The notes under the pieces are model-generated. The model ran no database searches. It was given only the letters and a program-made list of their open reading frames with translations, and was not told the DNA's origin. Both the position numbers and the translations under genes were made by a program. From the NCBI GenBank assembly GCA_016926205.1, contig JAFGPB010000003.1:1-41780 (forward strand): 41,780 nucleotides of DNA, written 5' to 3'. Below, piece by piece: positions 16,913-25,233 of this stretch (positions are counted from its first letter, which is position 1; each line of letters starts with the position of its first letter). Source of the DNA: Bacteroidales bacterium. Lineage in GTDB: Bacteria; Bacteroidota; Bacteroidia; Bacteroidales; UBA10428.

Positions 16913-17976
16913 CTTGTTATGAGCATGAAGGAATGATTTATACCATGCACATGGTTGTATATTAGAATGTTGTTTATTTCTCCCGGTTCAAAGGCCTTCA
17001 GCTTAATGACGTCAGGAACCTGCTGATGCCTCAGGATCATTGTTGCCAGCCACAGGGCAAAGGTAACCGAAGTATCGTATTCCCCGCAAAGATGTTTGTA
17101 ATATGCAAGATTACAGTCCCTGAACAGGATGTTGTGGATGTTGTGATAAATGCTGTCGGAACGCGGATCCCCGTTTAATCCAAACAGCAGCAGGTCGGGT
17201 TTGATTCCTCCGGCATCCTGACCGGCCAGAAACTGCTGTAGCTTCAAGGTTATATATTCCTCGCTCTGCGGTTTATAAAGGATGTCTGATGCCCTGATCC
17301 TGACACAATTCCTGTCATCGTCAGTCCGGTTGCCGAGCATGAAAAATGATACGCCTTCTCCGGGCACACTTCCCCTGTCACCATATTCAAGCAGAGCAAG
17401 ATTGTCTATTGGTTTCCTTTTCCAGAATCCCATCCGGCTCATGATCAGGTAAGAATGGTCTGTGATCTCATCCAGACCGCCGACCAGCACGTTAGAGTCA
17501 GGATTTTCATGCAGGAACATGATCCCGTCCCGAAGGGCATTTTCAAAGGAAAATCCGCGGTGGACATATGTGCTGTTGTAACTATGGCATTTAATGGACA
17601 GTGCAATCGCGGAGGATATCGTGTTGTGCGTTGACTGTATGAAGGGGGTGGGATTCAGCAGCCTTTCCCCGTTGCGGATCACTGAAGTCAGGAATTTTTC
17701 AGTATCCTCAATGCAACCCAGTCCGGTTCCGGTAATTATGGCGTCTGGCATGGTGACATGTGCATCCTGAAGGCATTTTTTTGCCGCACAGATACCCATT
17801 CTTACAATGCGGCTCATCCTTCTTCCTGTCATGGGATCAATATATTCCCTGTAGGGTGGTTCAATGCATTTCAAATAGCGGATCCCCCTGTATTCAACGA
17901 CCTCATCCGGAAAACCTCCGTCATGGAAAGTTTTCTGCGGAGATACAATACCGGTACCTTTAATGCAGATGCTCAT
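16906..17976 (-). CDS. Ketosynthase chain-length factor, triad 1
   Basis: A 356-residue protein of the ketosynthase-like (Ketoacyl-synt_2) type. It has the thiolase-fold landmarks (GTGIVSPQ, IITGTGLGCIEDTE, NVLVGGLDE), but the nucleophile region reads TYVHRGFSFENAL with no Cys, and the first catalytic-His loop is replaced by GLNGDPRSD. Therefore it cannot be an independent ketosynthase and should be the partner (CLF, ApeC-like) of the KS encoded just upstream, which it overlaps by 17 bases. Such KS:CLF heterodimers set the number of elongation rounds in aryl polyene synthesis. A paralogue in triad 2 (26788-27876) has the same build. Confidence 0.9.
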   Translation of the reverse strand: MSICIKGTGIVSPQKTFHDGGFPDEVVEYRGIRYLKCIEPPYREYIDPMTGRRMSRIVRMGICAAKKCLQDAHVTMPDAIITGTGLGCIEDTEKFLTSVIRNGERLLNPTPFIQSTHNTISSAIALSIKCHSYNSTYVHRGFSFENALRDGIMFLHENPDSNVLVGGLDEITDHSYLIMSRMGFWKRKPIDNLALLEYGDRGSVPGEGVSFFMLGNRTDDDRNCVRIRASDILYKPQSEEYITLKLQQFLAGQDAGGIKPDLLLFGLNGDPRSDSIYHNIHNILFRDCNLAYYKHLCGEYDTSVTFALWLATMILRHQQVPDVIKLKAFEPGEINNILIYNHVHGINHSFMLITRC

Positions 17977-19186
17977 GACCGTAAACTGATAAGATTATGG
18001 TTGTGTTGTTTCCACCGAAACCGAAAGAGTTGGACATGACATGCCTCAGGTGCACATCGGATCTGCATGTGTTAACCGGACTGAAATGCAGTTCATTCAT
18101 CCGCTGGTTGAAATTGAGATTCGGGAAAACGACCTGGTTCACCAGTGAAAGCACACAGATGACAGCCTCGATGGCTCCGGCCGCTCCCAGGGTATGACCT
18201 GTGAATGATTTCGTGGAGCTGCAAAGAGGGATTTCTGCCCCAAAAAGCTTTTCTATGGCAAGGCCTTCGGAAAGATCATTGTTTTGAGTACCCGTGCCGT
18301 GCGCATTAATATAATCAATGTCACCGGGATGCAGCCTTGCTGTCATTAATGCTTTGTTCATCGAAAGCCATGCACCATGGCCATCCGGAGAAGATGCCGT
18401 CTGGTGATAGGCATCGCAGGCATTCCCGAAACCTGTCACCTCACACAGGATCCTTGAGGGTTCCTGCTTGGCAATTCTATCAGATTCAAGCACAAGAAAT
18501 GCAGCCCCTTCGCCCAGATTCAAACCGTTTCTGTTGAGGTCAAACGGCCTGCAAATGTTCCGGTCCAGAATCATCAGGCTGTTGAAGCCATTCAGAGTAA
18601 ACAATGTCAATGCTTCCGCTCCCCCGACGATCACCCTGTCGAGCATCCCGCTCTTAAGCAACCTGGAACCATAGAGGATCGAATTTGCCGATGAAGAGCA
18701 GGCCGTACTGATCGTGGCCACATAATCCCTTACTGACAGTCCGTCAGCTATGCTTTCCGTGCTGTCGCCACAATCGTGCGTGACCACATCCCTGAGCCTG
18801 CCCTTTCCGGCATCATCCAGAAAGCTTCTGTAAAACACCTCACTGCGGTCCATCCCGCCGGCCGTAGTACCGGAGACCAGACCCGTCCTGAACTCACCCA
18901 TATCACGGATCTTTGCCTGCCTTACTGCCTGTCTAGCTGCAATGAGTCCCAGCAGACCCGTACGTGAACATGGATACCTGGCTGGCATCTCAGCCATTTC
19001 TCTCAGTTGTCCGTTGGAAAGCTTGATTTCACCTGCAGGCAGTTCATCCGTATGGACAGTTTCAAGCAAAGAGATCCTGCCAATCCCTGTTTTAGCGGTT
19101 TTCAACACCTGAAATACTTCATCTGCATCATTTCCGACGGCTGAAATCATGCCTGTGCCTGTTATGAATACCCTGGTATCAGACAA
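17960..19186 (-). CDS. Beta-ketoacyl-ACP synthase, triad 1
   Basis: A 408-residue FabF-like ketosynthase with Cys163 in TACSSSANSI, His in NAHGTGTQNND, and Lys/His in STKSFTGHTLGAAGAIEA. The start codon is TTG at 19186, with no in-frame ATG before the conserved RVFITGTGMISAVG. It follows the ACP gene by 14 bases and overlaps the CLF gene, so ACP, KS and CLF form a unit. It most likely condenses malonyl-ACP with the growing aryl polyene as an ApeO:ApeC-like heterodimer. It is closely similar to the KS of triad 2 (same TACSSSAN, NAHGTGT, STKxFTGHTLGAAGA and NSFGFGGNN blocks). Confidence 0.93.
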   Translation of the reverse strand: MSDTRVFITGTGMISAVGNDADEVFQVLKTAKTGIGRISLLETVHTDELPAGEIKLSNGQLREMAEMPARYPCSRTGLLGLIAARQAVRQAKIRDMGEFRTGLVSGTTAGGMDRSEVFYRSFLDDAGKGRLRDVVTHDCGDSTESIADGLSVRDYVATISTACSSSANSILYGSRLLKSGMLDRVIVGGAEALTLFTLNGFNSLMILDRNICRPFDLNRNGLNLGEGAAFLVLESDRIAKQEPSRILCEVTGFGNACDAYHQTASSPDGHGAWLSMNKALMTARLHPGDIDYINAHGTGTQNNDLSEGLAIEKLFGAEIPLCSSTKSFTGHTLGAAGAIEAVICVLSLVNQVVFPNLNFNQRMNELHFSPVNTCRSDVHLRHVMSNSFGFGGNNTTIILSVYGHEHLH

Positions 19187-19200
19187 TTTACAGGAAAAAA

Positions 19201-19458
19201 TTATGGGTTGCGGCTCCGGATGATATTCTCTGCTATGGTACGAACAGAGTATAGAATCCTTTTACCTTCTTCAGCAGTATCAATTTTCAATCCGTATTTT
19301 TTCTCGAGCAGGACGATCAGTTCAAGTGCATCAATTGAATCGAGCCCGAGACCTTCTACAAACAACGGAGTGTCGGCTTCAATCTGATCGGGAGTCACAT
19401 CCTCCAGGTTCAGTGATTCAATGATTTCATTTTTCAGGTTTTCTATCAGTTCTTTCAT
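19201..19458 (-). CDS. Acyl carrier protein, triad 1
   Basis: An 85-residue ACP with Ser41 in GLGLDSIDALEL as the phosphopantetheine site. The stretch ADTPLFVEGLGLDSIDALEL is identical to that of the triad 2 ACP, and the two align over their full length without gaps, so they are recent or strongly conserved paralogues. It sits 3 bases after the half-KS gene and 14 before its KS. It presumably holds the polyene chain during elongation. Confidence 0.95.
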   Translation of the reverse strand: MKELIENLKNEIIESLNLEDVTPDQIEADTPLFVEGLGLDSIDALELIVLLEKKYGLKIDTAEEGKRILYSVRTIAENIIRSRNP

Positions 19459-19461
19459 GTT

Positions 19462-20103
19462 TCACAACTTCAGGCAATAAATATCATCAACATTCCGGAC
19501 ATCAAAAATAGCAATTCCATTGTTAAGCGGACCGGTTTTTTCCACCAAAAACAGCACTGCTTCGTATCGTTCCGAATCCATTTCAACCCAGCCCGTGATA
19601 CAGCATGCGACAATTTGATTCTCAAACAAATGTTTCACATATTCGACCATGAAAACAGGATCAAAGGTCTGCTTTATAAAAAAGGCGTTCTCTCCGAACA
19701 GCTTATGCCTGATGCTGATTTCACCCATAACAATGTTCGGCAGCGTATACACAAAAACCGAAGGGCTCGGGAAATAATTGCTCCGGTCGGCAATGGAGGC
19801 CTGATAAATTCTGTCTGTGTCCAGCGAAGCGGATGCATTTGCGAGAATGATCCCGGTACCGTCTTTCCCGTAATCAAGGTTGAGATCCCTGTCCTTCAAC
19901 AACAATTCAGCAGCCAGAAAACCAAGTTTACTCAGGTTATCCATCTTAAAGAATTTCGGATATCCGATGTTAAAATGCCGGTAAGTCTCTTTTATGAAAT
20001 CCGGGAAAGCCGTCTCCTTTCCCGCAAAAAAATGATCCTGTCCGGTGATGAGATGACTGTTCCGGATCAGGCAATAATTGCTGATATGCAGTGATTCTTT
20101 CAT
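19462..20103 (-). CDS. Half ketosynthase without active site
   Basis: A 213-residue protein that corresponds to only the N-terminal half of a ketosynthase. FSPTLFPYT-like FPSPSVFVYTLPNIVMGEISI and the following GENAFFIKQTFD match the strand-turn-helix leading to the nucleophile, but the Cys is absent and no second half with the His residues follows. The start is ATG 20103, overlapping the stop of the upstream KS as ATGA. The longer frame from 20130 would only add residues read over that gene. Small proteins of this sort are found beside the KS genes in flexirubin clusters. Possible roles are a structural partner of the KS at 20100-21284 or an ACP docking subunit. The ORF is intact and flush with its neighbours, so decay is unlikely. 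Confidence 0.75.
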   Translation of the reverse strand: MKESLHISNYCLIRNSHLITGQDHFFAGKETAFPDFIKETYRHFNIGYPKFFKMDNLSKLGFLAAELLLKDRDLNLDYGKDGTGIILANASASLDTDRIYQASIADRSNYFPSPSVFVYTLPNIVMGEISIRHKLFGENAFFIKQTFDPVFMVEYVKHLFENQIVACCITGWVEMDSERYEAVLFLVEKTGPLNNGIAIFDVRNVDDIYCLKL

Positions 20104-21284
20104 CTGTAAAACATGATTGCCGCATTGCATCCCCCGAACCCGGATGCAATTTTAAGACAATTGCTGATCTTCTCAGTCCGGGTTTCCGCAATTACATGAA
20201 CAGGATGAGAAACACCTGATTCCTGAAAACCTTTCGTGCCGGGCAGCATTCCTTTCCGGATGGAATGAAGAGCTGCAACGGATTCTATTATACCTGCCGC
20301 CCCGAGGGTATGACCCCAGCAGCCTTTCAGACTGTTTACCGGCACATCCTGCAGGCCGGATCTTGAGATGGCAATCGCTTCCATTTCATCGTTATAAGGA
20401 GTGGCAGTCCCGTGCGCCGAAATATGATCTACCTTTCCCCTGAAATGCCTTAGGGCATGCTGAATGGCAATGTACAGTCCTTCACCATTTCTCGAAGGCC
20501 CGGAAATGTGGTTGGCATCATTGCTCGAAAAACCTCTGCCGACATGAATCGGTTCCCCCTTCGGATTCAGGTCAGGCCGGGATGACAGTATCACAGTCCC
20601 CGCACCTTCTCCAAGTGAAAGTCCGTCCCGTGATTTGTCGAACGGACGGCAGGGCCCCTGACTGAGCGATTTGAATGAACTGAATCCGGAATAAATGAAT
20701 TCGGAAAGGACATCTGCCCCGGTAACGATCGCATGATCGAATAAACCTGCCCGGATCAGTCTGGCACCTGTAAGGATTGCTACGAGTCCGGATACACACG
20801 CGTTGGACACAACAAGTGTGTCATTGTGCAATCGCAAGAATGATTTGATGATCTCGCCGCTTTGCCAGAGATAGGGTCTTTTGTTTTCAGACGATAGGCT
20901 GCCGCTTTCGCCCAGCTGCTCGACATTGCCCTTGGTTGTCGAAAGAACAAACAAAACCCGTTTGTCCGCAACATTCAGGTTCGTGCCCTGCAGGGCATCA
21001 TGGACCGAGCACAACACAAGCTGCTCGAAACGTGTATACCGGTCAGGATTGCCAATCAGGGAAAACCTGTTGTAAAGTGCTTCACGGCCGATCACGGATG
21101 CATAAAACGGTTCGGGAGCCATCTGCTCATCCTCCAAAAGTTTTATACCCGTATATCCCGATAAAACCTGATCAAAATTTTCTTCCGAAGTAAAACCCAG
21201 GTTTGTAACTATATTGTCTGCAACTATATAAACCTCATCCACAAACGCTAATTTTCCGTTATCAATCCGTATTTTTTTTTCCAT
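20100..21284 (-). CDS. Beta-ketoacyl-ACP synthase (divergent)
   Basis: A 394-residue ketosynthase with Cys163 in SNACVSGLVAI, His in SAHGTATPYND, and the last His in LKGCWGHTLGAAGIIES. The Lys of the STK motif is kept as LKG. It is more divergent than the triad synthases, and its C-terminus ends at GGCNAAIMFYR. It overlaps the thioesterase gene by 37 bases and the half-KS by 4. A role in the first condensation on the aryl starter, or in priming, is plausible (ApeR-like), but which of the KS enzymes does what cannot be read from sequence. The ATG lies next to nine A residues, a possible slippage site. Confidence 0.88.
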   Translation of the reverse strand: MEKKIRIDNGKLAFVDEVYIVADNIVTNLGFTSEENFDQVLSGYTGIKLLEDEQMAPEPFYASVIGREALYNRFSLIGNPDRYTRFEQLVLCSVHDALQGTNLNVADKRVLFVLSTTKGNVEQLGESGSLSSENKRPYLWQSGEIIKSFLRLHNDTLVVSNACVSGLVAILTGARLIRAGLFDHAIVTGADVLSEFIYSGFSSFKSLSQGPCRPFDKSRDGLSLGEGAGTVILSSRPDLNPKGEPIHVGRGFSSNDANHISGPSRNGEGLYIAIQHALRHFRGKVDHISAHGTATPYNDEMEAIAISRSGLQDVPVNSLKGCWGHTLGAAGIIESVAALHSIRKGMLPGTKGFQESGVSHPVHVIAETRTEKISNCLKIASGFGGCNAAIMFYR

Positions 21285-21679
21285 TTATAGAAAAAGGGAG
21301 GAATATCCAGCAACAGTTCCTGATCCATATTCACAAAAACCTGGACCGACATACCGGTTGCAACAACTTCGTCCGTATCATTCCTGAAAATCGTATATTC
21401 ATAATGGATCTTTGCCGCATCAGTATCCAAAAACCGGGTCTCAACCGTCGCAGTGTCACCGTAATACAGAGGACGTTTATAGTCACAGACAACTCTGACC
21501 AGGGGTATCATGGCTCCGTTGTTGTAAAAATCCATGTAGTTAATTCCATATTTATCTCCAAATGCTTCACGGCCATCCTCAAAATACTTGATATAATTGC
21601 CATGCCATACAATACCCATCGAATCCACCTCCCCGAAACGGACTTTAATCGCTGTCCTGTGTGTAAGTTTATTTTTCAC
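21248..21679 (-). CDS. 4-hydroxybenzoyl-CoA-type thioesterase
   Basis: A hotdog thioesterase of the YbgC/4HBT family with the catalytic block VRFGEVDSMGIVWHGNYIKYFEDGREAF (Asp plus His-Gly-Asn-Tyr). I start at GTG 21679, giving 143 residues. An in-frame ATG at 21730 lies inside the terminator hairpin of the preceding gene and adds 17 non-conserved residues. The enzyme would release or edit acyl chains on the carrier protein (ApeK-like). It is the first gene of the tightly packed block that runs to 14474. No clear promoter is seen directly upstream. Confidence 0.85.
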   Translation of the reverse strand: MKNKLTHRTAIKVRFGEVDSMGIVWHGNYIKYFEDGREAFGDKYGINYMDFYNNGAMIPLVRVVCDYKRPLYYGDTATVETRFLDTDAAKIHYEYTIFRNDTDEVVATGMSVQVFVNMDQELLLDIPPFFYKWKKKYGLITEN

Positions 21680-21699
21680 CTTGATGTTTATTGAATTGA

Positions 21700-21740
21700 A
21701 TATAAAAAGCCCAATGATAGATTTTACCATCGGGCTTTAA
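21700..21740 (-). terminator. Terminator of the superoxide-reductase-like gene
   Basis: Stem arms at 21707-21716 and 21728-21737 pair over 10 bases (one G-T) with an 11-base loop. On the minus strand they are followed by TTTTTAT. It lies about 50 bases past the stop of the gene at 21788 and makes that gene a single transcription unit. Confidence 0.7.
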
Positions 21741-21787
21741 AGATAATCATTTTGGATGGATACCTGATTTGTGCCGGCATAAAGATG

Positions 21788-22171
21788 TCACAACACCCTG
21801 ACTGCTGTTTCAGAACTGCCAGCTGTTCCGTGAAGATTGCAGTTGCCTTCAGCTTCAATAACAAGCTCTACGGCATCAGAGATCTCATCACTGATTTTAT
21901 ACTTGTATTCAAGGGTGAAAACAGCATCCGGAGGCAGGTTGCCACCCTCGTATTCCCAGCGCTTTACTTCTTCCCCGTTGATTTTCAGCCATACCCAATC
22001 GGTATGGTGCAACCTGCTGTTGCCACTGTGTGTGACCTTGATGGTAATGGTGATCTCAGTCCCTTTTTCTGCCTCTTCCGGCGCTGCCACCTCAACGGTG
22101 GTCTTGTTGCCGAATGCCGCCGTGCAAAACAGGGTGAATATCAGACTGAGAAATAGTGCAGATTTTTTCAT
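21788..22171 (-). CDS. Secreted superoxide reductase-like protein
   Basis: A 127-residue protein with a signal peptide (MKKSALFLSLIFTLFCTAAFG). The mature domain has the landmarks of the desulfoferrodoxin/neelaredoxin iron site: THSGNSRLHHTDW, matching the HPN..EHHI.W block with its His ligands, and NCNLHG near the end, matching the C-N-x-H ligand pair. The N-terminal rubredoxin-like Cys4 domain and the usual first His/Glu loop are not evident, so the site may be incomplete. If active it would reduce superoxide to peroxide in the periplasm. It has its own promoter box and terminator, so it is regulated apart from the pigment genes around it. An alternative is a structural relative without redox activity. 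Confidence 0.7.
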   Translation of the reverse strand: MKKSALFLSLIFTLFCTAAFGNKTTVEVAAPEEAEKGTEITITIKVTHSGNSRLHHTDWVWLKINGEEVKRWEYEGGNLPPDAVFTLEYKYKISDEISDAVELVIEAEGNCNLHGTAGSSETAVRVL

Positions 22172-22197
22172 AGTGTCATTGTTTACGTTTTATGAGA

Positions 22198-22205
22198 CAA
22201 ATTTA
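22198..22205 (-). promoter_or_regulatory. -7 box of the superoxide-reductase-like gene
   Basis: TAAATTTG on the minus strand fits TAnnTTTG. A start near 22192 gives a leader of about 20 bases before the ATG at 22171. No -33 TTTG is visible. Confidence 0.5.
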
Positions 22206-22227
22206 TGAAAAATCAGAAAGGTCTTCT

Positions 22228-23532
22228 TTATTTATTGTTGTTTCTTCTGTCAATCAGTTTAACGGGTTTCCTGCTCATTCCCGGAAACTGGATTTTGCTG
22301 ATGTAATCGGCAGACTCAAAAATGATTGACGGTGCTACCCGCAGCTTGGCCCTGAAATGATCCTTGATCATTTTTTCAAAGGCTTCGGAATGGACCGTAC
22401 TCCCTACCCTTATCACGATCTCATCGGTACCCAGCTGATTGGTAAATACTTCGACAATATAATTGCTGATGTCTTCGATATTGTCGAGTATGTCATATAA
22501 TGCTGTAGGATACAGGGTGGTTCCCTTGAACTTGATCATCTGCTTCTTCCTTCCGATTACAGGACCGAGTCTCATTGTGTTCCTGCCGCATTTGCAGGGT
22601 TCATCATGCGCCCTGCTGATATCCCCGGTTCTGAACCGCAACAGGGGCATGCCCTCAACACCCAGTGTGGTGACGGTGACCTCACCATAATCCCCCTTCG
22701 GAACCGGTTGATCATGATCGTCGAGAAATTCCACGATGATCAGTTCGGGATGATGGTGGCCGCCAGTGCCCTGCTCACATTCTGTAAAAGACGTAGACAT
22801 TTCAGTAGATGCATAAGTGGAATGAAGGCAGACTTCAGGCCACCGTTCGGTGATTTTCCGGCCCAGTGTGTTGTATGTAAAATCCCCGTTACGCATTGGT
22901 TCCCCGATGCATACTGCTTTTTTTACACTGGAAGCATGGTGGTCAATGCCATTCTTTTCGGCATAGTCAATAATGGTCAGCAGGAAAGACGGCACGGCCA
23001 CCACAACTGTAGGTGAAAAACGCTGTATAGAGTCCCATTGAAGCTCCGGAATGCCGTTTCCTACCCGGACCATAGCTGATTTCAGCATGCGTGATCCCAG
23101 GAAGTATGCAAGTCCCGCCATAAATCTTTTATCGATGGTCGTCATGAGCTGAAACACGTCATTACCGGTACACCCTGCGCATTTAAATCCAAGATATTCA
23201 TTATATGCCAGACGGTCCAGATCATGATCTGTCATTGCAAAAATCACGGGATCACCCAGAGTTCCGGATGTGGTGATGTAGTCAATGATCTCGCTCTTCT
23301 CTACACAGATCAGATCCTTGCCATGCTCCTGCAGGTCTTCCTTTGTCGTAGGCGGGATGCAACGGAGGTCTTCAAGTGATGCAATTTTTTCGATATTGAT
23401 TTTATGCTTTGCAAACAGCCGTTTGTAAAAAACAGACTTCCGGTTCACAAAATCCAGCATTTTCTTCAGCTCATGTTCCTGAAATGCTTTGATCTCATCA
23501 GGACTTCTCAATTCAATTTCTGGTATGGACAT
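22228..23532 (-). CDS. Phenylacetate-CoA ligase-like adenylating enzyme
   Basis: A 434-residue member of the AMP-forming acyl-CoA/ACP synthetase superfamily, PaaK subgroup. Motifs are TTSGTLGDPVIFAMT (phosphate loop), YASTEMSTSF, FRTGDISRAHDEPCKCGRN with the ribose-binding Asp and a Cys/His metal-like element, and GRKKQMIKFKGTTLYP of the C-terminal domain. It activates a carboxylic acid with ATP. In this cluster it is the best candidate for activating the aromatic starter (4-hydroxybenzoate or a cinnamate) and loading it on an ACP, parallel to ApeH or the flexirubin ligase. It starts 3 bases after the C45 gene ends. No ammonia lyase or chorismate lyase that would make the starter is in the window. 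Confidence 0.9.
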   Translation of the reverse strand: MSIPEIELRSPDEIKAFQEHELKKMLDFVNRKSVFYKRLFAKHKINIEKIASLEDLRCIPPTTKEDLQEHGKDLICVEKSEIIDYITTSGTLGDPVIFAMTDHDLDRLAYNEYLGFKCAGCTGNDVFQLMTTIDKRFMAGLAYFLGSRMLKSAMVRVGNGIPELQWDSIQRFSPTVVVAVPSFLLTIIDYAEKNGIDHHASSVKKAVCIGEPMRNGDFTYNTLGRKITERWPEVCLHSTYASTEMSTSFTECEQGTGGHHHPELIIVEFLDDHDQPVPKGDYGEVTVTTLGVEGMPLLRFRTGDISRAHDEPCKCGRNTMRLGPVIGRKKQMIKFKGTTLYPTALYDILDNIEDISNYIVEVFTNQLGTDEIVIRVGSTVHSEAFEKMIKDHFRAKLRVAPSIIFESADYISKIQFPGMSRKPVKLIDRRNNNK

Positions 23533-23535
23533 GGT

Positions 23536-25233
23536 TTATTTTTTACGCATTTTTGCTGCCAGTTCGGCGATTCTTTGTTTTTCATCCAGACCCGGCAGGA
23601 CTTTTGTCAGTGCCTGGCTGTAAAATTTACCCGCAGGATCATGTTGTCCGAGCTTCCGGTAGTAATCTCCAAGGTTTGCATACGTCCGGTAGTATTCCGG
23701 ATTCAATTGTATATAAACATCCTGAAATGATGGCGGAAGTGCATCCTTTTCCTGTCTGTAACGGTTCAGTTCATTGGTCATATTCCTGAAAACAAGATAG
23801 TCATGGTAATCCTTTGTAAAAAGGAAGGTATCGGCAGGGATGGTGCGTTCCGGAAGATACAGCTCCCTGTCAAGGTTGATCTGACCGGTATCCGCTGAAA
23901 ATATTTTTTTCAGGTCGTATGCAACAAACCTGTCCAGCTGATACGGGGGTACAGATATCCAGACCAGCAGGCTGTCGGGTTTAAACACCACGGAATGATG
24001 GGCAATGAGCTGGTTTATGGCAAGCTGATTTCCCATGCCGACGTTCCGATCACCCGGTCCCTGCCGGTCGCGCAGCAGATGAACTGCCGACTGCACATCC
24101 AGAGCCCCGGTCCTTCCAAGAAGTTCCTGAACCCTCTGATACCGGGCATAGCTGTCAGATCCGATGATGTTCGTGACATTCCTTTCATCATTGGCAAAAA
24201 CCGCGCTTTGAAAGTGATTTGTGCTGATGATCTGATGGGATTCCGGATACACAATGACACAGGTATCAGGCGACTTTTCAATGACAGCGGTCAGACCGTC
24301 TCCGGATGAACCTACCATGATGGATTCGGAGACGAACATTTCCCGTTTTTTTGCGATATCAAATGCTTCGCTGATGGTGGCCGCATATTGCAGTATTTCC
24401 CTTGTAACCAGGGTGACGGGGGTCGATGAACGGATCGGGACCGCTGACCTTGCGGCATTGATGGTTACGGTCAGGCCTTTCTCATTCATGCCCGATACCA
24501 CCCCGATCATGTCCGCCCATGTGACCATCATGAATTTATATCCCGATGCAGGATTCATGAAACAAACGATCTTGTTCTCCGAGAACCGGTCACCCATATA
24601 AAAATCAAAATTACGACCGATGATCAGGGATGAGTCGCTGCTTTTATCATCCCATACAGAAAATGAAGTGCACCCAATCAGATTGAAATCAGCCAGTGCA
24701 TGACCGATATCATGCGCTGAGTGATAATTCAGCTGACGCTGGTAGCGGGATCCGATAAAATCGAATGCAGGATCGCATGACTGCGAGGTTCCGTAAATCT
24801 CATGCCTGTATTCATCAGTGATATGCTGTTCCAGGTTCCGGTTAAAAAATGCAATGAAATATTTCAATATTTTCAGATAGAAATCTGACGGTACAAGTTC
24901 CCTGATCTGGTCAACAAAGACGGATTCCTGATAATATAACAGTTCCCGGGTCAGCTTGCCAAAAGCGACACCCCGTTCAAACGCCTCCCCTTCCAGATAA
25001 CACTCCCATAGACCGCTTTCACTTTTGCGCAGCCAGTTGTTTCCCGCCATGTAAAGATGATCCCCGTATTGGCTGCGCTCCATCTCAAGAACGGACAGAT
25101 CAACGTCCTCCGGAGGATGGTCAACCGAGACAACAGCCAGGTAAACAATAAAAGTAAGGATGACCGCCGCAATCACCAGCAATACAATCCCCGTCAGCTT
25201 TCCGAGCAACGATCGTTTTCCGGTCTTACCCAT
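23536..25233 (-). CDS. C45-type N-terminal nucleophile hydrolase/acyltransferase
   Basis: The product is 565 residues. A signal-anchor helix spans about residues 14-35. The central domain resembles acyl-CoA:6-aminopenicillanate acyltransferase/C45 peptidases: FNLIGCTSFSVWD carries the predicted nucleophile Cys188, with GRNFDFYMGD and SGMNEKGLTVTINA as further family blocks. The enzymes usually cut themselves before the Cys and then hydrolyse or form amide bonds. Residues 490-545 form a TPR-like tail (YYRTYANLGDYYRKLGQHDPAGKFY). The domain would face the periplasm. It overlaps the FAD oxidoreductase gene by 8 bases. Joining or trimming the acyl parts of the pigment is an inference from context. 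Peptidoglycan or bile-salt type amide hydrolysis cannot be excluded. Confidence 0.85.
   Translation of the reverse strand: MGKTGKRSLLGKLTGIVLLVIAAVILTFIVYLAVVSVDHPPEDVDLSVLEMERSQYGDHLYMAGNNWLRKSESGLWECYLEGEAFERGVAFGKLTRELLYYQESVFVDQIRELVPSDFYLKILKYFIAFFNRNLEQHITDEYRHEIYGTSQSCDPAFDFIGSRYQRQLNYHSAHDIGHALADFNLIGCTSFSVWDDKSSDSSLIIGRNFDFYMGDRFSENKIVCFMNPASGYKFMMVTWADMIGVVSGMNEKGLTVTINAARSAVPIRSSTPVTLVTREILQYAATISEAFDIAKKREMFVSESIMVGSSGDGLTAVIEKSPDTCVIVYPESHQIISTNHFQSAVFANDERNVTNIIGSDSYARYQRVQELLGRTGALDVQSAVHLLRDRQGPGDRNVGMGNQLAINQLIAHHSVVFKPDSLLVWISVPPYQLDRFVAYDLKKIFSADTGQINLDRELYLPERTIPADTFLFTKDYHDYLVFRNMTNELNRYRQEKDALPPSFQDVYIQLNPEYYRTYANLGDYYRKLGQHDPAGKFYSQALTKVLPGLDEKQRIAELAAKMRKK

Noticed and set aside
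20104-20130. Earlier start of the half-KS
   Set aside because: It only reads over the end of the upstream KS; the ATG at 20103 gives the usual ATGA overlap.
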